From assembly GCF_011758765.1 (NCBI RefSeq), contig NZ_JAANOU010000001.1, positions 434,001 through 498,000 on the forward strand: a DNA stretch of 64,000 nucleotides. Direction: 5' to 3'. The stretch comes from Amycolatopsis viridis. Its GTDB lineage: Bacteria > Actinomycetota > Actinomycetes > Mycobacteriales > Pseudonocardiaceae. Positions 1-9,697 of the stretch are shown here, piece by piece. The notes below the pieces were generated by a model. It ran no database searches and was not told where the DNA came from. It saw only the letters and a list, made by a program, of their open reading frames with translations. The position numbers and the translations under genes are program-made. The number at the start of each line of letters is the position of its first letter. The first letter of the stretch is position 1.

Positions 1-2
1 TC

Positions 3-1193
3 CGGGTGCCGATCCTGACCGGGTTCACCAACTCGATGCACGGCGTCTTCTACGTCGCCGGTGGCGTGGCCCTGCTGGCCGCGGTGGTGCTGGCGTTCAT
101 GAAGGAGATCCCGCTCGCCGGTGGTCCCGCCGCCAAGCCCGCGCCGCCGGTCGAGGGTGGCGAGGCCCTGCTGCCTGCCGAGGACGCGCAGGCCACGCAG
201 GCCACCGCGGAGGACACCTGGGCGGACGCGGACGCCGCGTTCGAGCAGGAGCGCGAACCGGTTCTCGTCGGCGGGAAGCATGCGCTGAGTGAGAACGGGC
301 ACGGCGAGTACCAGCTCACCGGGCAGACCGCGCCGATCACGAACGCGGTCGCCAGCGCCGGGGAGGAGCAGGCCCTGGGCACCGGCGGGCAGGCCATCAA
401 CGGCACCGTGCGGCGCCAGGACGGCAGCCCGGTCGGTGGCGCTGCGCTGACCCTGATCGACCAGCGGGGCCGTCAGGTCTCGCGGGCGACCGGTGGTGGC
501 GACGGCGGCTACCGCATCAGCGCGCCGGGCACCGGCACGTACGTGCTGATCGTGTCCGCGGCCGGGCACCAGCCGCAGGCGGCCAGCGTGGTCGTCGGGG
601 GCGGGCCGGCCCGGCTGGACCTGACCCTCATCGGCTCGGGCGAGGTGAGCGGCGTGGTCCGGGTTGCGGGCAAGGCTGTGCCGCTGCCGGGCGCCACCGT
701 GACGCTGACCGACTCGCGCGGTGAAGTCACCGGCGCCGCGATCAGCGACGCTGACGGCGGGTACGTGTTCCGCGGCGTCGGGTCGGGCATCTACACGCTG
801 GTGGCCAGCGCCGACCGGATGCGCCCGGTCGCGTCCCTGATCAGCGTGCCGGACAGCGGCGTGCTGCACCAGGACATCGAGATCGCGGCGGCTGTGGTGC
901 TGGCCGGGACCGCCCGGACCGACAGCGGTCGGCCGGTGCCGGACGCGCGGATCACGGTCCTGGACGCCGACGGCAACGTCGCCTCGGTCGCCCGGACGGA
1001 TGAAAACGGCGAGTACGTCGTCACCGATCTGCCGGAAGGTGACTACACCGTCGTCGCCAGCGGGTACCCGCCGGCGACGAGCCAGGTGAACCTGCCGGGT
1101 GGTGGGGACGTCCAGCACGACGTGCGGCTGGGCTACGAGCAGGTGCTCGACCAGCTCGGCGACCCGGCCGGCAGCGGGGCGGAGAGGTCATGA
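3..1193 (+). CDS. C-terminal part of an MFS exporter fused to three carboxypeptidase-regulatory-like domains (5' partial)
   Basis: The reading frame is open to the left edge, so the N-terminus is missing. The first ~35 visible residues are one membrane helix ending in FMKEIPL, which matches the last helix of the complete MFS protein at 20147-22483 (FMKEVPL). An Ala/Glu-rich linker follows, then three tandem ~80-residue beta domains (roughly residues 131-210, 213-293 and 296-375), each with the pattern G-x-V-x-G-x-P-x-x-x-A-x-V/L-T-L and a D-G-x-Y-x-x-x-x-x-x-G-x-Y core typical of CarboxypepD_reg/CnaB-like folds. The stop overlaps the next start as ATGA, so the two genes are probably co-translated. 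Identity as a DHA2-type drug exporter is inferred from the paralogue. Confidence 0.8.
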   Translation, partial: RVPILTGFTNSMHGVFYVAGGVALLAAVVLAFMKEIPLAGGPAAKPAPPVEGGEALLPAEDAQATQATAEDTWADADAAFEQEREPVLVGGKHALSENGHGEYQLTGQTAPITNAVASAGEEQALGTGGQAINGTVRRQDGSPVGGAALTLIDQRGRQVSRATGGGDGGYRISAPGTGTYVLIVSAAGHQPQAASVVVGGGPARLDLTLIGSGEVSGVVRVAGKAVPLPGATVTLTDSRGEVTGAAISDADGGYVFRGVGSGIYTLVASADRMRPVASLISVPDSGVLHQDIEIAAAVVLAGTARTDSGRPVPDARITVLDADGNVASVARTDENGEYVVTDLPEGDYTVVASGYPPATSQVNLPGGGDVQHDVRLGYEQVLDQLGDPAGSGAERS

Positions 1194-2011
1194 GCGGATT
1201 GCGCGCGCAGATCCACACGGCCGAAGGCTGGGCGGTGGAGAACGCGGTCCTGACGGTGACGGACATGAGCGGCCAGCAGGTCGCGCGTGCCGTTGCCGAC
1301 GCCACGGGAGCGGTGGTCACCCCACCGCTGCCCGCGGGCGTCTACACCGCGGTCCTCACCGCCGCCGGGTACGCCCCGCTCGCCCGGACCGCGCAGGTCG
1401 GATCGGACGGTTCGGGTTCGCTCGGCGAGCTGGTGGTGACGCCGATGGCCGGAGCCATCGAGCTGCCGCCGCCCGGTCCGTGGACCATCGACCCGGTGCA
1501 CTCCAGCGCCGTGGCGACGGCCCGGCACCTCGGGATCGCCAGCATCAAGGCCCGGTTCTCCGACATCAGCGGCCGCATCGACATCGCGCGGCCGGCCGAG
1601 CGGTCCCGGGTCGAGGCCGAGATCAAGGCCGCGAGCATCGACACCGGCATCAAGATGCGTGACGACCACCTGCGGTCGCCGGAGTTCCTGGACGTCGAGA
1701 CCCATCCGATGATCGGGTTCGTCAGCACCGGCATGCGGCAGCGCGGCGCGGACACCTGGACCCTCGCCGGTGAGCTGACGCTGCACGGCGAGCGCAAGGC
1801 GATCGAGATGGAGCTGACCTACGGCGGTTACGGACCCGACCCGTGGGGTGGGATGCGCGTGGCGTTCCACGCGGAGACGCAATTGCACCGCAACGATTTC
1901 GCGATCAACTACAACGCGATGGTGCGGGCCGGGGTCGCCGCGATCGGCTCGAACATCAAGATCGAACTCGACATCGAAGCCGTTCAGGGCGAGTCGTTAC
2001 CGCAAATGTGA
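1190..2011 (+). CDS. CarboxypepD_reg-like domain fused to a YceI-family lipid-binding domain
   Basis: This 273-residue protein has two parts. Residues 1-85 form one carboxypeptidase-regulatory-like beta domain similar to those at the end of the preceding gene. Residues ~93-265 form a YceI-type lipocalin-like domain: WTIDPVHSS at the start, SRVEAEIKAASIDTG, DDHLRSPEFLDVETHP and a C-terminal NYNAMVRAGVAAIGSNIKIELDIEA. YceI domains bind isoprenoid or other amphiphilic molecules. No signal peptide is visible, so the protein is probably cytoplasmic or membrane-associated. The ATGA overlap with the upstream exporter and the shared domain type suggest they work on one process, but the substrate is unknown. 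Confidence 0.85.
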   Translation: MSGLRAQIHTAEGWAVENAVLTVTDMSGQQVARAVADATGAVVTPPLPAGVYTAVLTAAGYAPLARTAQVGSDGSGSLGELVVTPMAGAIELPPPGPWTIDPVHSSAVATARHLGIASIKARFSDISGRIDIARPAERSRVEAEIKAASIDTGIKMRDDHLRSPEFLDVETHPMIGFVSTGMRQRGADTWTLAGELTLHGERKAIEMELTYGGYGPDPWGGMRVAFHAETQLHRNDFAINYNAMVRAGVAAIGSNIKIELDIEAVQGESLPQM

Positions 2012-2019
2012 GCCGGTTG

Positions 2020-2053
2020 CGCGGTCGCGCGTTTTCGTCAACGCGCGACCGCG
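2020..2053 (+). terminator. Hairpin terminator after the YceI-fusion gene
   Basis: Positions 2021-2033 pair perfectly with 2040-2052 (13 bp, extendable to 14 with 2020/2053) around a 6-base loop. It starts 9 bases after the YceI-fusion stop and precedes the DedA gene. There is no T-tract, which is common for actinobacterial terminators. Confidence 0.6.
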
Positions 2054-2123
2054 TTCCGTAACGATCGACGCAATTCCGCCGCACGGTTGAGTGCTGTTCG
2101 CTCGCGGCACGTAGGCTTTCCGG

Positions 2124-2804
2124 GTGACTTTCGACTTCGCCGCGTCCGAAGCCGTCGGCGTGGGCTGGTTGGACACGGCCGGCCCGCTGCTGGTCTGGGT
2201 CATCGTGCTCAGCTTCGTGTTCGTCGAATGCGCCCTCATCATCGGGCTGTTCCTGCCCGGTGACTCGCTGCTGTTCGCGGCCGGGGTGGTGCTCGCCTCG
2301 CACGGCGCGGACGCGAGCGCCTGGCTGCTGTCGGTGGCTGCGCTGGTTGTGGCGGTGGTCGGCAACCAGGTCGGGTACTACATCGGACAGCAGACCGGGG
2401 TCCGGTTCATCGCCCGGCGCGGGGGCAAGGTCCTCAACCGGCGCAACCTCGACCGGGCCAGGGAGTTCCTCGACCGCAAGGGCTTCCTCGCGATCGTCGC
2501 CGCCCGGTGGATCCCCTGGGTCCGCACGCTGGCGCCGCTGATCGCCGGCGCGGCCCGCATGAACCCGCGCCGCTTCGTGCTCGCCACCGCGCTCGGCGGC
2601 GTGTTCTGGGTGCCCACGCTGGTCCTGCTCGGCTACTACGGCGCCGGCTTGCTGGACACGATCCCGTGGGTGAAGACGGTGCTGGTGTGGCTGTCGGTCG
2701 CGTTCTTCGTGTTCGGCACCGGCTACGGCGTGTTCCGCTACCGGCAGGAGATGCGCCGCCCGGTCGAGGACGAGCCGGACCAGGAATACCCGGCCGCGGC
2801 CTAG
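2124..2804 (+). CDS. DedA family membrane protein
   Basis: A 226-residue membrane protein starting with GTG. It has the DedA/SNARE-associated pattern: an E-x-x-L-I-I-G-L-F-L-P-G-D-S segment near residue 45, G-N-Q-V-G-Y-Y-I-G near 80, then F-x-x-R-x-I-P-x-V-R-T-x-x-P-x-x-A-G around 130 and a C-terminal helix pair. DedA proteins are now regarded as lipid scramblases/flippases needed for envelope homeostasis; the lipid handled here cannot be read from sequence. It converges with the VOC gene, whose stop lies 4 bases beyond. Confidence 0.9.
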   Translation: MTFDFAASEAVGVGWLDTAGPLLVWVIVLSFVFVECALIIGLFLPGDSLLFAAGVVLASHGADASAWLLSVAALVVAVVGNQVGYYIGQQTGVRFIARRGGKVLNRRNLDRAREFLDRKGFLAIVAARWIPWVRTLAPLIAGAARMNPRRFVLATALGGVFWVPTLVLLGYYGAGLLDTIPWVKTVLVWLSVAFFVFGTGYGVFRYRQEMRRPVEDEPDQEYPAAA

Positions 2805-2808
2805 CACG

Positions 2809-3222
2809 TCACGAGTCGATGCCGGCCCAGACCTCGAGCTGGATGCCGTCCGGGTCGCGGAACACCACGACCGCCGAACCCGGCAGCGTCCGCGACGCCT
2901 TCGCCGGGCTGTACTCCACCCCGTAGTCCGCGAGCCGCTGCTCCCACTGCTTCAGCTCGGCGTAGGTGCCCACCGTGAACGCCACGTGGTCCAGCCCGGT
3001 CCGCCGCTCGTCGAACGGACCGCGCTCGGTGTCCGGGTGCTGCAACAGCACCACCGAGAACGCCTCGCCGGGCGCCTGGAGGCGGACCTTGCGCAGCCCG
3101 GTCGCCGGGTCCTCCCGCCGACCCGTCTCCCGCAGGTCCAGCACCCGCTCGTACCAGGGCACGCTCCGGTCGACGTCGGTCACCGTGAGGGCCAGGTGGT
3201 GCACTCCGGTCAACTTCGGCAT
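2809..3222 (-). CDS. VOC (glyoxalase/bleomycin-resistance/dioxygenase) superfamily protein
   Basis: I chose the ATG at 3222 because a purine-rich stretch lies just before it and the protein then begins at the fold (MPKLTGVHHLALTVTDVDRS); the result is 137 residues. It shows two beta-alpha-beta-beta-beta modules, with metal-ligand candidates His9, His70ish (GLDHVAF) and Glu near the end (DGIQLEVWA). The family includes glyoxalase I, extradiol dioxygenases and antibiotic-binding proteins. No neighbour indicates a substrate. Confidence 0.85.
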   Translation of the reverse strand: MPKLTGVHHLALTVTDVDRSVPWYERVLDLRETGRREDPATGLRKVRLQAPGEAFSVVLLQHPDTERGPFDERRTGLDHVAFTVGTYAELKQWEQRLADYGVEYSPAKASRTLPGSAVVVFRDPDGIQLEVWAGIDS

Positions 3223-3339
3223 ACCGTCCCTCTCACCCGTTCGAGCCCCTCCGTCGGTACAACGTGCCACACGGGTTCCCGGTTTCCGCGGGACGTACCT
3301 GTGGACAACCGGGAGATTCATCCACAGGGTGTGGACAGC

Positions 3340-3790
3340 TTCCTGGCTCGTCCTCGTCAGCGATCCAGGAGCCGGAGATGGATCGCCGAGCAGATCGGCC
3401 CGTCGACACTCCGCCCGCAGCTGGGCTGCTGGGTCTTCTTACTCCTTCGCTGTGACCGATGCCGACGATGCGGTGCTGGGAAACGTTGCGCTAGGCGCGG
3501 TTGACCAGGTGCACGGCACCGGATGGGTGTCGTACTGGACCACCTCTGCCGCGCGCGGACGGGGAGTGGCCACCAGAGCAGGTGCCGCCGTGGCCGAATG
3601 GGCCGTCACCGACGTCGGCCTGTTCCGGCTGGAGCTGGGGCACCGGATGAACAACCCGGCGTCGTGCCGGGTTGCCACGCGCGCCGGGTTCCCGGCTGAG
3701 GGCGTGCAGCGCCAGAAGCTCGTGTACGACGGTGTGCGTCACGACGTGGAGCTGCACGCCCGCCTGGCCACGGATCCCGTCCCCAGCTGA
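3340..3790 (+). pseudogene. N-terminally disrupted GNAT acetyltransferase
   Basis: From 3422 one frame encodes the C-terminal half of a GNAT enzyme of the RimJ-like type: WAAGSSYSFAV, RGRGVATRAG (the acetyl-CoA loop), LELGHRMNNPASCRVATRAGF and a normal end. The expected upstream part, RWIAEQIG at 3376-3399, lies in a different frame (+1 relative), and no start codon with a ribosome site precedes the core. I read this as a frameshifted, truncated gene. A short protein starting at an internal GTG (3452) cannot be excluded. Confidence 0.5.
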
Positions 3791-3844
3791 TGGCTCGCGC
3801 CGCGTCTCCCCGCTCCGGCGCGGCCGGACCAGCTGAGCGCCGCT

Positions 3845-4488
<644 letters not shown>

Positions 4489-4492
<4 letters not shown>

Positions 4493-5328
4493 CGCACTCC
4501 CAACTTCCGCACTTCCGGGACCCACGCCCGGGGTCCCGCGTGCCGCACCTTCGTCGCGGCCACCTCGTTGGCGAACCGGATCAGCTCCGGCAGCCGAAAC
4601 CGTCCCACGCCGTACGCCAGCGCGCCGTGCCAGACGTCACCCGCGCCCAGCGTGTCCACCGCGCGCACGCGCGGCACCTCGATCTCACCAGCACCGTCCG
4701 CCGTTTCCCAGCGCACCGGCCGCGGCCCGTCGGTCACCACGACCGCGGGCACGCCGCGTTCCCGCAAACCCGGCCCCGGGGCGCGGAAGTGCGCCGAGCA
4801 GGCCGCGATGCCGACCAGCGGCAGCAGGTCGTCCAGCACCGGTTTCCAGCTGCCCGCGTCCAGCACGACCGGGATGCCGCGCTCGCGCGCCCACCGCGCC
4901 ACACCGAGTGCCAGCCGCGGCAGGTGCCCGTCGACCAGCACCACCCGGACGTCGTCCGGCAGTTCGCCGGGCATCGCGCCGGGGTGCTGCCCGGCGTTGC
5001 GGGACACCACCGTCCGCTCGCCGTCGCGGTCGCGCACCGCCACGGCGCTCACCGCGGGCGGTTCGTCCTGCTCGGGGGCGATGTCGGCGACCCGCACGCC
5101 GTGCGCGGACAGGTCGGCGCGGGCCAGCCCGGCGAGCGGGTGCCGGCCCAGTGCCGTCACCAGGACGGCCTCCTCGCCGAGGGCCGCGACCGTCACGGCG
5201 GCGTTGGTCGCCGGTCCACCCGCGGCCACCTCGACGCCCAGCGACTGCACCTTCTCGCCCGCCGCCGGCAGCTCCGCCACCCGCTGCACGAGGTCGACCG
5301 TGCACAGCCCCGCGAGCAGGACCGTCAT
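4489..5328 (-). CDS. PfkB family carbohydrate kinase
   Basis: This is a ribokinase/fructokinase-superfamily protein of 279 residues. The substrate-binding GGPATNAA is near residue 40, and the C-terminal PfkB signature VDTLGAGDVWHGALAYG carries the catalytic Asp and the anion hole. Its start overlaps the ATPase gene stop and its stop overlaps the next kinase start, so it is translationally coupled within the ABC operon. It probably phosphorylates the imported sugar; family members use ribose, fructose, adenosine and others, and the sequence does not decide between them. Confidence 0.9.
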
Positions 5329-6131
5329 GCCGACAGTCCGGTGTGGATCGCCGACTCGACTTCCGTCACCTGCCCGTCCTCGTCGACCCGCAGCGCGCCG
5401 GTGATCAGCCCGACCACCTGGTTCATGCTCGTCGTCTTCGGTGACACCACCGCGACGCGGCGGCCCAGCCGGTGCACGTGGATGCGGTCGGCGATCTCGA
5501 AGACGTGCGGCATGTTGTGGCTGATCAGCACGACCGGCAGGCCGCGCTCCCGGATGCGGTCGATCAGCTGGAGCACCTTCGCCGATTCGGCGACGCCGAG
5601 CGCGGCGGTCGGCTCGTCCATGATCACCGCCTTGGTGCCGAACGCCGCGGCCCGGGCCACGGCGACACCCTGCCGCTGGCCACCGGAGAGTGTCTCGACC
5701 GGCTGCGTGATCGACTTGATCTTGATGTCCAGCTCGTCCAGCACCCGCTGGGCCTCGGCGCGCATCTTCGCCGTGTCCAGCTTGCGCACCAGCCCGAGCA
5801 CCCCGCCGCGGCGGATCTCCCGGCCCAGGAACATGTTCGTCGCGATGTCCTGCGCCGGCGCGAGCGCCAGGTCCTGGTACACGGTCTCGATGCCGCACCG
5901 GCGCGCGTCCAGCGGTGTCCGGAAGTGCACCGGTTCGCCGTCGACGAAGATCTCCCCGGAGTCCGGCACCAGTGCCCCGGACAGCGCCTTGATCAGGCTC
6001 GACTTGCCGGCACCGTTGTCGCCGACCACGGCGAGCACCTCGCCCGGTTCCAGGTCGAAGTCCGCGCCGTCGAGGGCGGTGACGCGGCCGAAGCGCTTGA
6101 CCAGGCCGCGCGCCGAAAGGGTGGGGGTCAT
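5325..6131 (-). CDS. Sugar ABC transporter ATPase (single-domain, CUT2 type)
   Basis: A 268-residue ABC ATPase: Walker A GDNGAGKSSLIKAL near residue 37, signature LSGGQRQGVAVARA near 140, Walker B KAVIMDEPTAALG, and the H-loop SHN. Ribose-type CUT2 ATPases usually have two ABC domains (~500 residues). This one has a single domain, as in the FrcA subgroup, so it presumably works as a homodimer with the permease encoded just upstream. The gene overlaps both neighbours as ATGA. Confidence 0.92.
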   Translation of the reverse strand: MTPTLSARGLVKRFGRVTALDGADFDLEPGEVLAVVGDNGAGKSSLIKALSGALVPDSGEIFVDGEPVHFRTPLDARRCGIETVYQDLALAPAQDIATNMFLGREIRRGGVLGLVRKLDTAKMRAEAQRVLDELDIKIKSITQPVETLSGGQRQGVAVARAAAFGTKAVIMDEPTAALGVAESAKVLQLIDRIRERGLPVVLISHNMPHVFEIADRIHVHRLGRRVAVVSPKTTSMNQVVGLITGALRVDEDGQVTEVESAIHTGLSA

Positions 6132-7123
6132 TTCTTCCTCCTGGCGAGCCGGTCCACGGCCACCGCGGCGATGACCAGCGCACCGGTGGCGACGTCCTGG
6201 TACAGCGAGTCGACGCCGAGCTGGGTCAGTCCGGAGCGGAGCACGGTCACGATCAACGCGCCCATCATCGTGCCGAACACCGATCCGCGTCCGCCGAACA
6301 GGCTGGTGCCGCCGAGCACGACCGCGGTGATCGAGTCGAGGTTGCCCAGCTGGTAGGCGTTCGGGTCGGCGTTGGGCACCCGGCCGAGCGCCTGCCACGC
6401 GGCGATGCCGAAGATCAGCCCGGCCACCAGGTACACGGACACGATCGTCCGGTTGACCTTGATGCCGGTCAGCCGCGCCGACTCGGGCGCGTTGCCGACC
6501 GCGTAGACGTGCTTGCCCCACGCGGTCCGGGTCAGCGCGTACCACAGCACGAGGTACATGACCAGCGCGAGCGTCATCCCGTAGGTGACCGGGATGCCGC
6601 CGAACAGGTAGCGGCGGGTGCCCAGCCAGGCGGGCAGCGAGCCGGGCGCGATGGGCACCGCCTGCCCGCCCGCGACGAGCTTGCCCGCCGCGGTCAGCAT
6701 CGTGAACAGGCCGAGCGTGACGATGAACGGCGGCAGCTTGATCCGGGTGACCAGGGAGCCGGTGACCAGCCCGAGCAGGGATGTGACCAGCACGCCGAGG
6801 ATCAGCGCGAAGATCCCGGGCACGCCGCCGACCAGCAGTTTCGCCATCAGCAGCGTCGCCAGGACCATGGCCGCGGCGTTCGACAGGTCGATGCCGGCGG
6901 TGAGGATGATCAGCGTCTGCCCGAGCGCGAGCGTGCCGACCACCAGCGACTGCTCGACCACCAGCGACAGGTTGTCCAGGTCCAGGAACGTGCTGGTGGA
7001 CACCGAGAACACGACGACCGCGACGACCAGCGCGAGCGCGGGCCCGATGGCGGGGGCGCGCAGGAAGAACTCGCCGAGGCTCTCGCGTTCGCCCCGGTCC
7101 ACCGTGGTGGTTGTGGCTGTCAT
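6128..7123 (-). CDS. Sugar ABC transporter permease (BPD_transp_2, ribose/fructose type)
   Basis: A 331-residue permease from the ATG at 7123, with about nine hydrophobic helices. It has the branched/ribose-permease features LIILTAGIDLSNAAAM, a TLGLFTMLTAAG segment and the C-terminal AVVLGGTSLFGGRGSVFGTM loop that contacts the ATPase. It transports the sugar delivered by the lipoprotein encoded immediately upstream. Start and stop both overlap neighbours by ATGA. Confidence 0.93.
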   Translation of the reverse strand: MTATTTTVDRGERESLGEFFLRAPAIGPALALVVAVVVFSVSTSTFLDLDNLSLVVEQSLVVGTLALGQTLIILTAGIDLSNAAAMVLATLLMAKLLVGGVPGIFALILGVLVTSLLGLVTGSLVTRIKLPPFIVTLGLFTMLTAAGKLVAGGQAVPIAPGSLPAWLGTRRYLFGGIPVTYGMTLALVMYLVLWYALTRTAWGKHVYAVGNAPESARLTGIKVNRTIVSVYLVAGLIFGIAAWQALGRVPNADPNAYQLGNLDSITAVVLGGTSLFGGRGSVFGTMMGALIVTVLRSGLTQLGVDSLYQDVATGALVIAAVAVDRLARRKK

Positions 7124-8130
7124 TTCGTCCCCCAGCAGTTCTGCAGGCCCCACTCGGTGTTCTGGCTGGCCACGCCGGGCATCGGGTGGTCGGTGATGAC
7201 GACGGAGCCGGTGTCGATGAACCCGCTCGGCTTCTGCCCGGTCCTGGCGTACCGCACGGCGGCGGTGACGCCCTCCTCGGCCATCTTGCGCGGGAACTGC
7301 ATGACCGTGGCCGCGTACAAGCCGTCGCGCACGTTCTGCACGCCCTGGCAGCCGCCGTCGATCGAACCCATCACGAGCTGCCCCGCCAGGCCCCGCGCCT
7401 GCAACGCCGCGTACGCGCCCCGCGCGGTCGGCTCGTTCATCGTGTAGACGGCGTCGATGTCGGTGGTGCGCTGGAGCAGGTTCTCCATCTTCTGCTGGGC
7501 GATGGACTGGTCGCCGTTGGCGTTGTCCCGGCCCACGATCGCCGGATCACCGTCGGAGAGCCCGCTGCCCTCGAGGAACCCGTTGTGCCGGTAGGTGTCC
7601 ACGGTGCTGCCCGCGGTGCCGTCGATCATGATCACCTTCGGCGGGCGGCCCCCGAGCGCGGCCTTGACGTAGGCGCCCTGCTGGCGGCCGGCCGCGACGT
7701 TGTCCGTGGCGTAGGTGGCGTCCACCGCGCTCGCCGGTTCGGTCGCGGTGTCCAGCGCGATCACCAGCACCCCCTCCTGCCGGGCCCTGGCGATGGCGGC
7801 GAGCACGCCGGTGGAGGAGTTCGGGGTGATCAGGATCGTGGTGACGCCCTGCTGGACCATGTTCTCGATGGCCCGGACCTGGCCGTCGTTGTCGCCGTCG
7901 AACTGGCCGGCCAGCGCCATGAAGGCGGCGCCCTGAGCCTGCGCGGCAGCGCTCGCCGCGTTGCGCAGCTCGACGAAGTACGGGTTGGTTTCGGTCTTCG
8001 TCACCAGGCCGACCTTGGCCTGGCCACTGCCCGCCGGGGCCGAGTTCCCGCCCCAGTGGCGCTCGACGGTGCACCCGCTGACGGCCAGCACGCCGGCCGT
8101 GACGAGGCACAGGAGACTCCGCTGTCTCAC
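7120..8130 (-). CDS. Sugar ABC transporter substrate-binding lipoprotein
   Basis: I chose the GTG at 8130, giving 336 residues that begin directly with a lipoprotein signal (RQRSLLCLVTAGVLAVSGC; the Cys is the acylation site). The mature part is a periplasmic-binding-protein type 1 (LacI-like) fold: VGLVTKTETNPYFVELRNAA at the N-lobe, ALDTA in the ligand pocket region and MGSIDGG near the C-lobe. It is the first gene of the operon and is read away from the LacI gene across the shared operator. Ligand is likely a pentose, ketose or polyol. Confidence 0.9.
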   Translation of the reverse strand: MRQRSLLCLVTAGVLAVSGCTVERHWGGNSAPAGSGQAKVGLVTKTETNPYFVELRNAASAAAQAQGAAFMALAGQFDGDNDGQVRAIENMVQQGVTTILITPNSSTGVLAAIARARQEGVLVIALDTATEPASAVDATYATDNVAAGRQQGAYVKAALGGRPPKVIMIDGTAGSTVDTYRHNGFLEGSGLSDGDPAIVGRDNANGDQSIAQQKMENLLQRTTDIDAVYTMNEPTARGAYAALQARGLAGQLVMGSIDGGCQGVQNVRDGLYAATVMQFPRKMAEEGVTAAVRYARTGQKPSGFIDTGSVVITDHPMPGVASQNTEWGLQNCWGTK

Positions 8131-8203
8131 TGGCTCACGCTGCCCTCCGCATCGAGGCTGATCACATTGCCGATCGGGACGGTAGGAGGGCTTACACTCT
8201 TCG

Positions 8204-8227
8204 GCAAGCGTTTGCGCAAACGCTTGC
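8204..8227. promoter_or_regulatory. Perfect 24-bp palindromic LacI-type operator
   Basis: Positions 8204-8215 (GCAAGCGTTTGC) are the exact reverse complement of 8216-8227, with the central CG pair expected of LacI-family sites. It lies between the divergent ABC operon (start 8130) and the LacI gene (start 8257), so the regulator very probably represses both its own gene and the operon. Confidence 0.85.
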
Positions 8228-8256
8228 GGACCGTTCGCGCTCGTTGGAGAACCCTG

Positions 8257-9267
8257 ATGCCGTCCAGGCCCACCCAAAAGGACGTCGCCGACCTCGCCGG
8301 CGTCTCGATCACCACCGTCTCACACGTGGTGAACGGGACCCGCGCGGTGGCCCCGGAAACCAAGGCCGCGGTGCTGCGCGCCATCGAGGAAACCGGCTAC
8401 ACCGGGGACGCGGTCGCCCGCTCGCTGGTCACCGGCGGCACCCGGCAGATCGGGGTCGCGATCTCGCTGCTGGCCAACCCCTACTTCGCGGCGCTCATGC
8501 AGGCCATCGAACGCGAGGCGGCCGCCGCCGGCTACACCGTGCTGCTCGCCGACACCCACGACACGGTCAAGACCGAGCAGGAGACCGTGCGGACGCTGCG
8601 GTCCCGGCGGGTCGAAGGCATGCTGCTCACCCCGGCCGCGGGCGACGGGCGCGTGATCAGCGAGCTGGTGTCGCTCGGGCTGCCGACCGTGCTGATCGAC
8701 CGGCTCACCATGCGCGCCGACGTGGACCAGGTCGGATCGGAGAACATCCAGTCGACGTCCGCGCTCACCGAGCACCTGGCGTCGCTGGGGCACCGGCGGA
8801 TCGGGTTCGTGGGCGGCATGCCCGGGCTCGCCACGTCGGAGGAGCGCACGCTCGGCTACCGGCTCGGCCTCGGGCGCGGGGGCCTGTCCTGGAACCCGGA
8901 GCTGGTGGTGCCGGGGCATTCGTCGCGGGAGGGCGGTGCGGCGGCGACGGCGAAGCTGCTGGCGTTACCGGACCGGCCGACGGCCCTGGTGGTGGCGAAC
9001 GATTCGATGATGGTCGGCGTGCTGCACGAGATCCGCCGGCGCGGCCTGGTGGTCGGGCGGGACCTCGCGCTGGCCGGGTTCGACGACGTCGAGTGGTCGG
9101 ACCTGGTCGAGCCGCCGCTGACCACGATGGCCCAGCCCATCGAGGAGATCGGGCGGCGCGCCGTGCGGCTGCTGCTGGCGCGGATCGCGGAGCCGGAGCG
9201 GCCGTTCGAGACGGTGCGGTTGCCGCCCCGGTTGATGCACCGCGCGTCCTGCGGGTGCGGCTTGTAG
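8257..9267 (+). CDS. LacI family transcriptional regulator of the sugar operon
   Basis: The 336-residue protein starts at the ATG preceded by GGAGA. An N-terminal LacI helix-turn-helix is present (KDVADLAGVSITTVSHVVNG, then TKAAVLRAIEETGYTGDAVARSL hinge), followed by a periplasmic-binding-like effector domain with NPYFAALMQAIEREA and the C-terminal AGFDDVEWSDLVEPPLTTM motif. It is divergent from the ABC sugar operon and sits 30 bp from a perfect palindrome. The effector is presumably the transported sugar or its phosphate. Confidence 0.93.
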   Translation: MPSRPTQKDVADLAGVSITTVSHVVNGTRAVAPETKAAVLRAIEETGYTGDAVARSLVTGGTRQIGVAISLLANPYFAALMQAIEREAAAAGYTVLLADTHDTVKTEQETVRTLRSRRVEGMLLTPAAGDGRVISELVSLGLPTVLIDRLTMRADVDQVGSENIQSTSALTEHLASLGHRRIGFVGGMPGLATSEERTLGYRLGLGRGGLSWNPELVVPGHSSREGGAAATAKLLALPDRPTALVVANDSMMVGVLHEIRRRGLVVGRDLALAGFDDVEWSDLVEPPLTTMAQPIEEIGRRAVRLLLARIAEPERPFETVRLPPRLMHRASCGCGL

Positions 9268-9499
9268 GACGCCTGCCGTGCCGCGGTCGGACAGCCGAGT
9301 CCGCGGCGGGAGCTGAGGAACAGGGCCCCCTGTGGTACGACCCTCGAGGTAGCGGGGCAGCAGCCGGGCACTGCGGGTCTGCCAGGTGATCACGTCGGCG
9401 GCGCCCCCTTGTGCCGGACCCGGCGTGGTAGCCGCGAAACGGGCACGGAACCACGATCGCCGCTTCCGCGTCCCACCCGGACCGGGAGAGAGGAATCCG

Positions 9500-9697
9500 G
9501 TGGGGGTATCCGACATCATCTTCGGACTCGTGTTCGTGCCACTGGGGCTCTGGATAATCATCAACCCGCGGTCCGTGTGCGAGCCGTCCGACCGGCGCGG
9601 CGGCGGCCGCGAGTACACCCAGCAGGAACTGGTGCTCGCCCGCCTCGCGGGTGCCGCGGGCATCCTGCTTTACGTGGCCGCGGTCATCTTGTTCTGA
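9500..9697 (+). CDS. Small two-helix membrane protein (hypothetical)
   Basis: A 65-residue protein starting with GTG after a strong AGAGAGG ribosome site. Residues ~4-20 and ~45-64 are hydrophobic helices; the linker is polar (SVCEPSDRRGGGREYTQQE). No family is recognised. The ~230 bases upstream hold no gene I can support. Confidence 0.6.
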   Translation: MGVSDIIFGLVFVPLGLWIIINPRSVCEPSDRRGGGREYTQQELVLARLAGAAGILLYVAAVILF

